Assembly: GCA_030601755.1 (NCBI GenBank)
Contig: JAUWBF010000032.1
Location: 1 to 36,536, forward strand
Origin: Verrucomicrobiota bacterium
GTDB taxonomy: Bacteria; Verrucomicrobiota; Verrucomicrobiia; Opitutales; Opitutaceae
Reading direction: 5' to 3'
Length of the DNA stretch: 36,536 nt
Of this stretch, positions 22,701 through 29,798 are shown piece after piece. Position 1 is the stretch's first letter. Each line of letters starts with the position of its first letter. The position numbers were made by a program, and so were the translations under genes. Below the pieces are notes generated by a model. That model saw nothing but the letters and a program-made list of their open reading frames with translations. It did not search any database and was not told where the DNA came from.

Positions 22701-23002
22701 GGACAAGGCTGTTGCATAAATCCGGCCAAACGGCGCCCGCGTTTCCTCTTTCCGCCGCCACGCCCATGCCCGCCCTGCGCGCCTTCCCGCGACAACCCAA
22801 GGTCCAGGTCTCCATGTCGGCAAAGAGTAACCTATTGGGTTACTCTTGGGCGTTTTTCAGAGGTGAGGCGGTGGCCTAAAGAGTAACCCAATAGGTTACT
22901 CTTTGCCGGAGGCGGCGGGGCGTGGGTGGGGCTGGCGGGGAGTGCGGGGCGGGGTTTTTTGCACTTTCGGCGAGGGGCGATGGGTGGCAGGGTGGGGGTT
23001 CC
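22701..23002. promoter_or_regulatory. Divergent region between ligA and the PHP gene
   Basis: This 302-nt gap contains no convincing gene. It holds the inverted doublet at 22819-22907 and then a G-rich block with six runs of 3-4 G (22917-22920, 22924-22926, 22928-22931, 22937-22940, 22946-22949, 22951-22954) followed by TTTTTT at 22955-22960, 43 nt before the PHP start. Promoters for both divergent genes must lie here but I cannot pick hexamers with confidence. Confidence 0.6.
22819..22907. repeat. 89-nt doublet of inverted AT-richer palindromes
   Basis: The 29 nt at 22819-22847 are the exact reverse complement of 22879-22907. Each arm is itself a palindrome: AAGAGTAACC and GGTTACTCTT (10 bp) around TATTG in the left arm and around CAATA in the right arm, so even the loops are mutually complementary. 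The sequence is much less GC-rich than its surroundings. It lies between the divergent ligA and PHP genes. Confidence 0.92.
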
Positions 23003-23833
23003 ATGTCCGTGCCGCTGCTTTACGAGTCCCACTGCCACACGCCTCTCTGCAAACATGCCGTCGGCACGCCCGACGAGTATGCGACCATGGCGGGGTTGCG
23101 CGGGTTCAAGGGCATCATCTTCACCTGCCACTGCCCGCTGCCGGGCGGGTTCGCGGCTGACGTGCGCATGGCACCGGAGGAGTTCGACGCCTACGCGGAG
23201 ATGATCGCGGCCACGCGCGCGCGGTTCGCGGGGCGCGTCGACGTGCGGCTTGGGTTGGAGAGCGACTTTTATCCGGGCGTCGAGTCGTGGCTGGAGGAAC
23301 TGCACGCGCGGCATCCGCTCAACCACGTGCTGGGCTCGGTGCATTACCAGATGCAGGACTACCGGCTGCGGTTTCAGCGGGGCGACGCGTTCGACTACCA
23401 GCAACTTTACTTCGAGCACCTCGCGCTGTCGGCCGAGAGCGGGCTCTACGACACGCTGGCGCATCCGGACCTCATCAAGAACGACTCGCCGCGCGAGTGG
23501 GATTTTGAACGCATCCGTCCGCACATCGAGCGCGCGCTGGACCGCATCGCGGCGACCGGCGTGTCGATGGAACTCAACACGAGCGGTCTGCTCAAGGCGC
23601 TGCCCGAGATGAACCCGAGCCGCGACATGCTGGCGTTGATGAAGGCGCGCGACATCCCGGTGGTGATCGGGGCGGACGCGCACCGGCCCGAGCGCGTGGG
23701 CGACCGTTACGGCGAGGCGCTCGAGACGCTCGCCGACATTGGCTACACGGAGGTCGGCTATTTCCTGGAGCGCAAACGCCACAACGTCGCCATCGCCGAC
23801 GCGCTGGCGTCGTTGAAGCGCGCGCCGTTGTGA
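23003..23833 (+). CDS. PHP-domain phosphoesterase (histidinol-phosphatase HisJ-like)
   Basis: 276 residues. The PHP metal-binding motifs are in order: YESHCHTPLC (H-x-H), IIFTCHCPLP, GLESDFYPG (E), VLGSVHYQ (H), TLAHPDLIK (H) and GADAHRPERVG (D-x-H) near the end. This spacing resembles HisJ-type histidinol-phosphatases, which dephosphorylate L-histidinol phosphate in histidine synthesis; other PHP hydrolases share it, and no his genes are nearby. The ATG at 23003 begins directly before the first beta strand and follows a G-rich stretch (GGGTGGGGG) that may act as the Shine-Dalgarno sequence. Confidence 0.88.
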   Translation: MSVPLLYESHCHTPLCKHAVGTPDEYATMAGLRGFKGIIFTCHCPLPGGFAADVRMAPEEFDAYAEMIAATRARFAGRVDVRLGLESDFYPGVESWLEELHARHPLNHVLGSVHYQMQDYRLRFQRGDAFDYQQLYFEHLALSAESGLYDTLAHPDLIKNDSPREWDFERIRPHIERALDRIAATGVSMELNTSGLLKALPEMNPSRDMLALMKARDIPVVIGADAHRPERVGDRYGEALETLADIGYTEVGYFLERKRHNVAIADALASLKRAPL

Positions 23834-23883
23834 TCGTTGGGCTGCCGGCGGCTACCGGGCGGGCGGGTTGGCCGGTCAGCCTG

Positions 23884-23904
23884 GCGCCGGTTGCAAACCG
23901 GCGC
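23884..23904. repeat. 9-bp-stem hairpin between convergent genes
   Basis: GCGCCGGTT (23884-23892) pairs perfectly with AACCGGCGC (23896-23904), loop GCA. It lies in the 85-nt gap between the convergent PHP and pyk genes. No T-tract follows in either direction, so any terminator role is conditional. Confidence 0.8.
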
Positions 23905-23918
23905 TCCTTGGGGCCGGC

Positions 23919-25352
23919 TCAGCGCACGGTGCGCAGCTGGATGCTGTCGACGAGGCGGTCGTGCGAGAGGATGTCGGTGACGACGATGAGCTTGTCGCCG
24001 ATCTTCACCTCGCCGAGGTCGACGAGCAGGGAGATGGCCTTCGAAATGGTGTCGTTGGGATCGGACTCCAGCTCCATCAGGAGCGGGATGACCGAGCGCA
24101 GCAGGCGCATCTGGCGGAGGGTGGTCACCGAGTTGGTGATGGCGAAGATGGGCGCGCGGGTGGGGCGCATGGCGGCGAGGCCCTGCGCCATGAAGCCCTG
24201 GCGGGTGAAGGTGAGCAGCTTGGAGCCCTCCATCTCGTGCGCGAGGTGCACGGCGGAGCGGAGCAGGTTGTGCTTGTCGCCGGTGAGCAGGTCGGGGTCG
24301 GCGAGATCGAACGGGCCCTCGCTCTCGATGCGGCGGGAGATCTTGTCGAAGATGGCGACGCACTCGAGGGGGTATTTTCCGACGGTGGTCTCGCCGGAGA
24401 GCATGACGCAGTCGGCCTTCTCGTAGACGGCGTTGGCGACGTCGGTGATCTCGGCGCGGGTGGGCATGGGCGAGCTGATCATCGACTCGAGCATGTGGGT
24501 GGCGATGATCACGGGCTTGCCGTGGTGGAAGCAGCTCTTGACGGCGCGGCGCTGGATGACGGGCAGGTCCTCGAAGGGGCACTCGATGCCGAGGTCGCCG
24601 CGGGCGACCATGAGCGAGTCGCACGCGTCGATGATCTCGTCGAGGTTCTCGATGGCGGACTGGTCCTCGATCTTGGCGATGATCTTGGCCTTGGAATTAT
24701 TGGCCCGGAGAAACTCGCGGAGGGTCTCGATGTCGGCGGCCGCGCGCACGAAGGAAAGGGCGACGAAGTCGATGCCTTCCTCGATGCCGACGAGGGTGTC
24801 GCCGCGGTCCTTCTCGGTGAAGGAGGGCAGGTTGACCTTCACGCCGGGGAGGTTGATGTGGCGGCGCGAGGTGAGCTGGCCGGCAGTGAGGACCTTGCAG
24901 CGGATGCGGGCGTTTTTCTTGTCGAGCACCTCGAAGCGCATGAGGCCGCTGTCGACCAGCACGATGTCGCCGACGTGGATGTCGTTGATGAGGTCCTGGT
25001 AGTTGACGTTGACCGAGCGGACTTCCTCGCCGCCGTCCTTGTCGCCGGGCTTGACGGTGAAGTCGAAGGTCTCGCCCTCCTTCAGCTCGATGGGGGCCTC
25101 GACGTCGCCGGTGCGGATCTCGGGTCCCTTGATGTCCATCATGATGGCGACCTCGCGGCCGATCCGGGCGGAGACGGCGCGGATGCGGCGGATGATCATG
25201 CGGGTCCACTCGTGGTTGGCGTGCGCCATGTTGAGGCGGGCGACGTCGGCCCCGCCGGAGATGATTTTCTCCAGCATGGCCTCCTCCATGGTGGCCGGTC
25301 CGAGGGTGAAGACGATCTTGGTGCGACGGAAGTGGTCGATGGACGTTTGCAT
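23919..25352 (-). CDS. pyk: Pyruvate kinase
   Basis: 477 residues. Pyruvate kinase transfers phosphate from phosphoenolpyruvate to ADP in the last step of glycolysis. Conserved features: TKIVFTLGPAT at the N-terminus, ARLNMAHANHEW, IMMDIKGPEIRTGDV, the B-domain (LKEGETFDFTV to INLPGVKVNLP), AKIEDQSAIENLDEI with the catalytic Lys, VARGDLGIECP, the signature region ATHMLESMISSPMPTRAEITDVANAV and DCVMLSGETTVGKYP. The C-terminal regulatory domain is present. Notably MAHANHEW replaces the usual NFSHGxHE. ATG at 25352 is chosen because the alternative upstream start adds 20 residues that are not conserved. Confidence 0.95.
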   Translation of the reverse strand: MQTSIDHFRRTKIVFTLGPATMEEAMLEKIISGGADVARLNMAHANHEWTRMIIRRIRAVSARIGREVAIMMDIKGPEIRTGDVEAPIELKEGETFDFTVKPGDKDGGEEVRSVNVNYQDLINDIHVGDIVLVDSGLMRFEVLDKKNARIRCKVLTAGQLTSRRHINLPGVKVNLPSFTEKDRGDTLVGIEEGIDFVALSFVRAAADIETLREFLRANNSKAKIIAKIEDQSAIENLDEIIDACDSLMVARGDLGIECPFEDLPVIQRRAVKSCFHHGKPVIIATHMLESMISSPMPTRAEITDVANAVYEKADCVMLSGETTVGKYPLECVAIFDKISRRIESEGPFDLADPDLLTGDKHNLLRSAVHLAHEMEGSKLLTFTRQGFMAQGLAAMRPTRAPIFAITNSVTTLRQMRLLRSVIPLLMELESDPNDTISKAISLLVDLGEVKIGDKLIVVTDILSHDRLVDSIQLRTVR

Positions 25353-25440
25353 GCAGGGTCCGACACTGCGCGAAGCATGCCAACCGGCAAGCGCCCGATT
25401 AGACAAATTCACGTGACGATGCGTGGCGCTAATGGGGCGC

Positions 25441-26238
25441 TTAAGCCAAGTCGATGAACGGCGTGCGTCCGCCCGGCGCCACGATGGAAAACAGGCAGCC
25501 GACGCGCCGGCGCAGGTTGGCGAGCGCGGCCTCCACGGCGTCGAGGCTGTTGCAATCGCGGCTCAGGTGGGTGAGCAGCACGTGCCGCCAGCGGGGGCTG
25601 GCCACGGCCTCGAGCAGCTCGCGCATGCCGTCGTTGGAGAGGTGTCCGTGGCGGCCGGCGATGCGCTGCTTGGTGGACCAGGGGCGCTTGAGGTCGGCCT
25701 CGAGCAGGCGCGGGCAGTGGTTGGCCTCGATGGCCACGGCGTCGACCTCGCGGATGCGGTCGTGCACGTGGTGCGGCACGTGGCCGAGGTCGGTCAGCCA
25801 GGCGATGCTGCGGCGCGGCGTGAACAGGTCGCCGTCGCCCGCCGCGAAGACGTAGCCGACCGGGTCCTGCGCGTCGTGCGGCAGGGAAAAGGTGTCGATC
25901 TCCAGATCGCGAAAACGAAACCGCGCGCCCGTCTCGAAGCGCTGCCAGTCGGGCGTGTGGCTGAGCTTGGCCTGCACCGCGCGCGCGGTGGCGTGGTTGG
26001 CGAAGACCTTGATGTGGGGAAACTTTTTCAGGCCCTCGACGCCCGCCACGTGGTCGCCGTGTTCGTGGGTGATGAACACCGCGTCGACCTTGGCGAGGTC
26101 CTCGCCCGCCTCGTGCACGAGCTGCCGGAGCTTGCGCCCCGAAAAGCCCGCGTCGATGAGCACGCGCGCGCCGGCCGTGCACAGCAGGGCGCTGTTGCCC
26201 TCGCTGCCGCTGCCCAGAATACAAAAACGCATCGCCAT
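25441..26238 (-). CDS. Metallo-beta-lactamase-fold hydrolase (YycJ/WalJ-like)
   Basis: 265 residues. N-terminal MRFCILGSGSEGNSALL is the hallmark of the YycJ/WalJ subgroup of MBL-fold exonucleases or hydrolases. Metal motifs: THEHGDHVAGV (HxHxDH), a further His in SLPHDAQD, and the region EANHCPRLL and LTHLSRDCNS near the C-terminus. B. subtilis YycJ-type proteins have been linked to double-stranded DNA exonuclease activity and cell-wall regulation; which applies here is unknown. ATGs at 26238 and 26232 (MAM...) are both possible; homology suggests MRF at 26232. There is no clear Shine-Dalgarno sequence. It lies 88 nt upstream of pyk on the same strand. Confidence 0.88.
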   Translation of the reverse strand: MAMRFCILGSGSEGNSALLCTAGARVLIDAGFSGRKLRQLVHEAGEDLAKVDAVFITHEHGDHVAGVEGLKKFPHIKVFANHATARAVQAKLSHTPDWQRFETGARFRFRDLEIDTFSLPHDAQDPVGYVFAAGDGDLFTPRRSIAWLTDLGHVPHHVHDRIREVDAVAIEANHCPRLLEADLKRPWSTKQRIAGRHGHLSNDGMRELLEAVASPRWRHVLLTHLSRDCNSLDAVEAALANLRRRVGCLFSIVAPGGRTPFIDLA

Positions 26239-26370
26239 GGGGCCGGTTTCTAGGGGCCCTGTGCGGCAGCACAAACCGAAAGCCGCGCCAGGTCCGTTCA
26301 GGCCTTCGATGGTCGCGGGAAAAACTTGGCAAACCGTATGCTGATCAGGTGCGTGCAACTGATCACACCT

Positions 26371-26751
26371 ATGAGCCTCCTGAATCTTCAGCGTCTGGTG
26401 CTCAACGTCTCCGACCCCGAGGCCGCGGCCAATTGGTATCGCCAACACCTTGGATTGAAAGACTCCGAGCCCGCCTGCGCGGACGGTCGCTCGGTGTGCT
26501 TGGCCGGCCGCTCGCGGGTGGCCCTCGTCGACCTCTGGCCGGAAGCCCCGGAGCACGGTGCCCGCCAGCAGTTTCGCCGTGGTTTTCAGCAACGCCTCAC
26601 CGTCTACGCGGACAATCCCATGCACGACGTCTTCCGCCTGCTCTCGGTCGGCGCCAAGGACCTGCGCAAGTCTGACGAGGGGCTCCTGCTGACAGATCCG
26701 TTTGGTCTCGAGTTGCTTGTCGTCCGCGATCCCGTGGCCAGCGCGGCCTGA
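26371..26751 (+). CDS. VOC-fold (glyoxalase/dioxygenase superfamily) protein
   Basis: 126 residues. It opens LQRLVLNVSDPEAAANWYRQHLGLKDSEP, the classic first beta-alpha-beta module of vicinal oxygen chelate proteins, and has a second module ending TDPFGLELLVV. Metal-binding residues usual for glyoxalase I are not all evident; a C-terminal Glu (DPFGLELLV) is present but the first His is replaced, so it may bind ligands without catalysis. ATG at 26371 begins at the domain; an in-frame ATG at 26326 adds a poorly conserved stretch. It is divergent from the MBL hydrolase gene. Confidence 0.75.
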   Translation: MSLLNLQRLVLNVSDPEAAANWYRQHLGLKDSEPACADGRSVCLAGRSRVALVDLWPEAPEHGARQQFRRGFQQRLTVYADNPMHDVFRLLSVGAKDLRKSDEGLLLTDPFGLELLVVRDPVASAA

Positions 26752-26764
26752 GTCGTCTGCGCGC

Positions 26765-26861
26765 GTAGGGGCCGAGCAAGCTCGGCCCGTCACCGTGCTC
26801 CGGTGGGTGAACGTCTTTTCGCGTGACAACGCTCGACGGGCCGCGCGAGCGCGGCCCCTAC
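26765..26861. repeat. 97-nt REPIN-like doublet bounded by GTAG ... CTAC
   Basis: GTAG (26765-26768), a 9-bp stem with loop AA (26769-26788), a middle with a small CACCG/CGGTG hairpin (26791-26805), another 9-bp stem with loop GA (26838-26857) and CTAC (26858-26861). Length and plan equal those of 12735-12831. Stem words differ (GGGCCGAGC and GGGCCGCGC here, GGGCTTTGC and GGGCCGAGC there) yet every stem is perfectly paired. It lies in the gap between the VOC and PTPS genes. Confidence 0.9.
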
Positions 26862-26938
26862 GGTTGGGCCGCCCGCCGGCGGCGCAAACCCCGCGCCGGC
26901 GTTGACCAGCGGCGGGTTTTCCCCTCTGTTGGCCCCTC

Positions 26939-27430
26939 ATGCCGAAAAAGTCCGTCAAGTCGAAGTCCGCCGCCAAGCCCGTGGTCCGTCCCCTCAAGGG
27001 CACGGTCTACATCACGCGCCAGGTGCACTTCAACTCGGCCCACCGGCTCCACAACCCGACCAAGAGCCAGAAGTGGAACGTCGAGCACTACGGCCTCTGC
27101 ACCAACCCGCACTGGCACGGGCACAACTACGTGCTCGAGGTCACCCTCGCCGGCGAACCCGACCCCGAGACCGGCTATATCATGGACCTCGGCGCGCTCA
27201 AAAAACTCCTCCACGAGCACATCGTGGACAAGTGCGACCACCACAACCTCAACGACGAGGTCGACTTCCTCCGCGGCGTCATCCCCTCCACCGAAAACCT
27301 CGTCATCGCCTTCTGGAACGAACTCGCGCCGCACATCCCCGCCGGCCGCCTCCACTGCGTGAAACTCTTCGAGACTCCGCGCAACTTCGCCGCCTACTAC
27401 GGCCCCGACGCCGCCCCGCCCGCCGTCTGA
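26939..27430 (+). CDS. 6-pyruvoyl-tetrahydropterin synthase-like protein
   Basis: 163 residues. After a basic, low-complexity N-terminal tail ([21 protein letters not shown]) comes a PTPS/QueD fold: zinc histidines in FNSAHRL and HWHGHNY, the candidate catalytic Cys in [14 protein letters not shown], DxHHNLN (CDHHNLND), [14 protein letters not shown] and the substrate-anchoring Glu in FETPRN. The CxNPxxHGHNY and STEN segments resemble animal-type PTPS, which makes 6-pyruvoyl-tetrahydropterin from dihydroneopterin triphosphate, more than short QueD enzymes. The next gene encodes FolE2, which makes that substrate, and an SDR follows. The alternative is 6-carboxytetrahydropterin synthase for queuosine, but no other que gene is here. 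Confidence 0.87.
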   Translation: MPKKSVKSKSAAKPVVRPLKGTVYITRQVHFNSAHRLHNPTKSQKWNVEHYGLCTNPHWHGHNYVLEVTLAGEPDPETGYIMDLGALKKLLHEHIVDKCDHHNLNDEVDFLRGVIPSTENLVIAFWNELAPHIPAGRLHCVKLFETPRNFAAYYGPDAAPPAV

Positions 27431-27453
27431 CCCGCCTTACATCACCATCAATT

Positions 27454-27475
27454 TGGACGGACACGCATCCGTCCA
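27454..27475. repeat. 8-bp-stem hairpin upstream of folE2
   Basis: TGGACGGA (27454-27461) pairs with TCCGTCCA (27468-27475), loop CACGCA. It lies in the 110-nt gap between the PTPS and folE2 genes. Stem-word and setting resemble other hairpins in the window, though the loop is different. Confidence 0.6.
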
Positions 27476-27540
27476 CCCGCCGCCGGACGTTGTTATCGTC
27501 ACCCAACTTGCCGGCGGCCGCGAAAACCAAAAAAAACGAC

Positions 27541-28662
27541 ATGTCCAAGTCCGTCTCCAAAGCCGCCGCCTCCGCGAAACCCGCGGTCGCGCCCACCGCC
27601 GCCAAGGCCTCCCGCGCGAAGCCCGCCGCGAAGAAAACGCGGTCGCCCGCGGCCCCCGCCGCCATCGCCGTCGCGCCAACCGCATCCGCCGCGCGGCGAG
27701 CCATGTATCTGCACCGATCCGGCGGCGCCGCGCCTCGCCTCGCCCGCGCGCCCTACGACGCCGCCTTCCGGCCCGACGCCGCCTACCACGCCGCGCTGCC
27801 CGACATGATGCGCGCCGAGGACGCCATCCAGGGGGCGCCCGTCGCCATCCAGCAGGTCGGCGTCTCCAACTTCAAACTGCCGCTCAAGTTCCGCGACCGC
27901 TCCGGTCGTATCCACACGCTGGAGGCATCGGTCGACGGCACCGTGTCGCTCGACGCCAGCCTCAAGGGCATCAACATGAGCCGCATCGTTCGCTCCTTCT
28001 ACGAGCACCAGGACGACGTCTTCACCCTCGATCTGCTCAAGCGTATCCTGCAAAAATATCGCAAGCAGGTCGTCGCCCTCGACGCGCGCCTGAAGCTCTC
28101 CTTCAGCTACCCCATGCTGCAGACCGCGCTGCGCAGCGGCCTCTCCGGCTGGCAGTATTACCAGGTCGCCTACGAAGGCGTGGTCGGCGCCGACGGCGTT
28201 TTTCGCAAGTTCATCGAGTTCGACTTCGTGTATTCGTCCGCCTGCCCGTGCAGCGCCGAACTCTCCGAGCACGCCCGCGACGTGCGAGGCGTTTACTCCA
28301 TCCCGCACAACCAGCGTTCCGTCGCCCGCGTGCGCGTCGAGGTCGCCGCCGGCGCCCGCCTCGGTCCCGAGGATCTGCAAAAACACTGCCTCGCCGCGCT
28401 CAAGACCGAGACCCAGGTCATGGTGAAGCGCGAGGACGAGCAGGCCTTCGCCGAGCTCAACGGCGCGCACATCAAGTTCGTCGAGGACGCCGCCCGGCTC
28501 GTTTACCGCGAGCTCGCGTCTGACAAACGCATCGCCGACTTCCAGGTCGCCTGCGCCCACCTCGAGTCGCTCCACTCGCACGACGCCGTCAGCGTCATCT
28601 GCAAGGGCGTCCCGGGCGGCATGAAGGCCGACTTCGCCGACTTCCGCTCCCTCGTCCGCTGA
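27541..28662 (+). CDS. folE2: GTP cyclohydrolase IB (FolE2/COG1469)
   Basis: 373 residues. The catalytic part from about residue 86 ([11 protein letters not shown], then [13 protein letters not shown]) matches type IB GTP cyclohydrolase, which converts GTP to 7,8-dihydroneopterin triphosphate for folate and related pterins and is not strictly zinc-dependent, unlike FolE. Landmarks: [15 protein letters not shown] and [22 protein letters not shown] with the active-site Cys (C235 of the C-P-C pair). An 85-residue N-terminal extension, rich in Ala, Lys, Ser and Pro over its first 53 residues, is unusual for this family; an internal ATG at 27700 would remove most of it. The gene follows the PTPS gene by 110 nt and is likely in the same operon. 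Confidence 0.9.
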   Translation: MSKSVSKAAASAKPAVAPTAAKASRAKPAAKKTRSPAAPAAIAVAPTASAARRAMYLHRSGGAAPRLARAPYDAAFRPDAAYHAALPDMMRAEDAIQGAPVAIQQVGVSNFKLPLKFRDRSGRIHTLEASVDGTVSLDASLKGINMSRIVRSFYEHQDDVFTLDLLKRILQKYRKQVVALDARLKLSFSYPMLQTALRSGLSGWQYYQVAYEGVVGADGVFRKFIEFDFVYSSACPCSAELSEHARDVRGVYSIPHNQRSVARVRVEVAAGARLGPEDLQKHCLAALKTETQVMVKREDEQAFAELNGAHIKFVEDAARLVYRELASDKRIADFQVACAHLESLHSHDAVSVICKGVPGGMKADFADFRSLVR

Positions 28663-28685
28663 TTTTTCAGCACGCGGACGGGTTT

Positions 28686-28865
28686 GTTTTAACGCAAAGA
28701 CGCGAAGGCGCAAAGAGACGCAAAGTCAGAAAGTTAGGGCCGCGGGGTTGCGACTGTAAATAGTAGCGCAGGCTTCCAGCCTGCCATCGTTTAAAACGGC
28801 AGGCAGGATGCCTGCGCTACACCAACCTTTGCGAACTTTGCGTCTCTGCGCCTTTGCGTTAAAAC
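28686..28865. repeat. 180-nt RCGCAAAG-octamer element enclosing a GTAG/CTAC doublet
   Basis: The outer ends GTTTTAACGCAAAG (28686-28699) and CTTTGCGTTAAAAC (28852-28865) are perfect 14-nt inverted repeats followed by tandem octamers. Nested inside is a 58-nt doublet (28763-28820): GTAGCGCAGGC and its inverse GCCTGCGCTAC at the ends, a 6-bp stem GCAGGC/GCCTGC around TTCCA. The octamer element encloses a member of the other repeat class. It occupies most of the folE2-SDR gap and no gene is present. Confidence 0.88.
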
Positions 28866-28889
28866 TCCGACTTCCTTTAGCCTCATCCC

Positions 28890-29612
28890 ATGCCTTCCGC
28901 TCCAAAACGCCCTGTCATTCTGATCACCGGTGCCTCGCAGGGCATTGGCGCGGCCATCGCCAAGGTCTTCGCCAAGGAGATTCCCGCTGCCCGCCTCGCG
29001 CTCGTCGCGCGCAATGCCGCCAACCTCGCGAAGGTCGCCAAGGCTTGCGAGAAGCTCGGCGCCACCGCCGCGACCTTTCCGTGTGACGTCACCGACGCCG
29101 ACGAGGTCGCCCGCCTCGCCGCCGCGGTCGAGGTGCGCTTCGGCCGCGTCGACACGCTGATCAACAACGCCGGCGTATTCGCGCCTGCGCCTTTCCTCGA
29201 GACCAGCATCGAGCAGTTTGACTCCATCGTTTCGGCCAACCTCCGCAGCGCCTTCCTGCTCACGAAGGCCTTCCTGCCGGCGATGGTGGCGCGCAAGTCC
29301 GGCGACGTGTTCTTCATGAGCTCGATCGCCGGGCTCGACGCCTACCCGCAGAGCAGCGCTTACTGCGCGGCCAAGTTCGGCGTCACTGGTCTGGCCAAGG
29401 TCGTCCGTGCCGAGACCCGCGACACCGGCGTGCGCGTGTGCACGGTGTGCCCGGGCGCGACCTGGTCGCCCTCGTGGTCATCGAGCGGCGTGGAGCCCGA
29501 GCGCATCATGCCGGCCGAGGACATTGCCCGCGCCTTCCTCGACATCTACCGCCTCGGCCGCAACACCGTCGTCGAGGAGATCGTCCTCCGCCCCCAGCTC
29601 GGGGACCTCTGA
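28890..29612 (+). CDS. Sepiapterin reductase-like short-chain dehydrogenase (SDR)
   Basis: 240 residues. Classical SDR: cofactor loop ILITGASQGIGAAIA, NNAG, catalytic Ser in MSSIAG, Tyr-x-x-x-Lys in YCAAKFGV. From memory, the C-terminal region (MPAEDIA followed by a segment with TVVEEIVLRP) and CPGATWSPSW closely recall the Chlorobaculum tepidum sepiapterin reductase, which makes L-threo-tetrahydrobiopterin; this is recollection, not an alignment. With FolE2 and PTPS just upstream it would complete the three-step pterin pathway. A repeat-filled gap of 227 nt separates it from folE2, so co-transcription is likely but not shown. Confidence 0.85.
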   Translation: MPSAPKRPVILITGASQGIGAAIAKVFAKEIPAARLALVARNAANLAKVAKACEKLGATAATFPCDVTDADEVARLAAAVEVRFGRVDTLINNAGVFAPAPFLETSIEQFDSIVSANLRSAFLLTKAFLPAMVARKSGDVFFMSSIAGLDAYPQSSAYCAAKFGVTGLAKVVRAETRDTGVRVCTVCPGATWSPSWSSSGVEPERIMPAEDIARAFLDIYRLGRNTVVEEIVLRPQLGDL

Positions 29613-29631
29613 GGTTTTTTCGGAAGGGTGC

Positions 29632-29660
29632 CCACGAAAGGCACGAAAAGGCACTAAACG
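29632..29660 (+). repeat. CACGAAAGG-type short tandem repeat
   Basis: Three roughly 9-nt units (CACGAAAG, GCACGAAAA, GGCACTAAA) follow the SDR stop. They have the same kind of periodicity as the RCGCAAAG octamers with a different unit. A CACAGAG-type counterpart occurs at 32233-32250. Confidence 0.55.
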
Positions 29661-29695
29661 TTTCGGAAGCTGTAGCGTTGGCCGTCCCCGGCCAA
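29661..29695. repeat. GTAG-tagged hairpin, near-copy at 32371-32406
   Basis: GTAG at 29672-29675 is followed by the stem TTGGCC/GGCCAA (29678-29683 with 29690-29695) around GTCCCC. The 35 nt including the upstream TTTCGGAAGC are repeated with a few mismatches at 32371-32406, where GTAG has become GCAG. No CTAC end is evident, so it looks like half a doublet. A second half-hairpin (GCCTGC/GCAGGC, 29722-29735) lies downstream in the same gap. Confidence 0.7.
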
Positions 29696-29766
29696 TTTCC
29701 GGGCTGCCGATCTCGTGGGCTGCCTGCTTGCAGGCGCGATGGATTCAGACGCCATCCGCGGGTTTG

Positions 29767-29794
29767 ACACTGACGGACAATTGTCCGACGGTGT
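29767..29794. promoter_or_regulatory. Probable autoregulatory operator of the Phd/PIN pair
   Basis: A 28-nt inverted repeat, 12 of 14 positions paired, with the perfect 14-nt core CGGACAATTGTCCG (29774-29787), ends 4 nt before the antitoxin ATG. TTGACA at 29764-29769 overlaps its left edge and may be the -35 hexamer, although no good -10 follows. Phd/YefM antitoxins bind such palindromes to repress their own operon, so an operator is the natural reading. Confidence 0.65.
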
Positions 29795-29798
29795 GCGC

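Noticed and set aside
23884-23904. Classical intrinsic terminator between the PHP gene and pyk
   Set aside because: The stem is good but neither strand has a following T-tract, so it is listed only as a repeat.
23868-25457. 529-codon plus-strand frame antisense to pyk
   Set aside because: It is a shadow of pyruvate kinase; translation is Asp/Gly/Val/Leu-rich and without domains.
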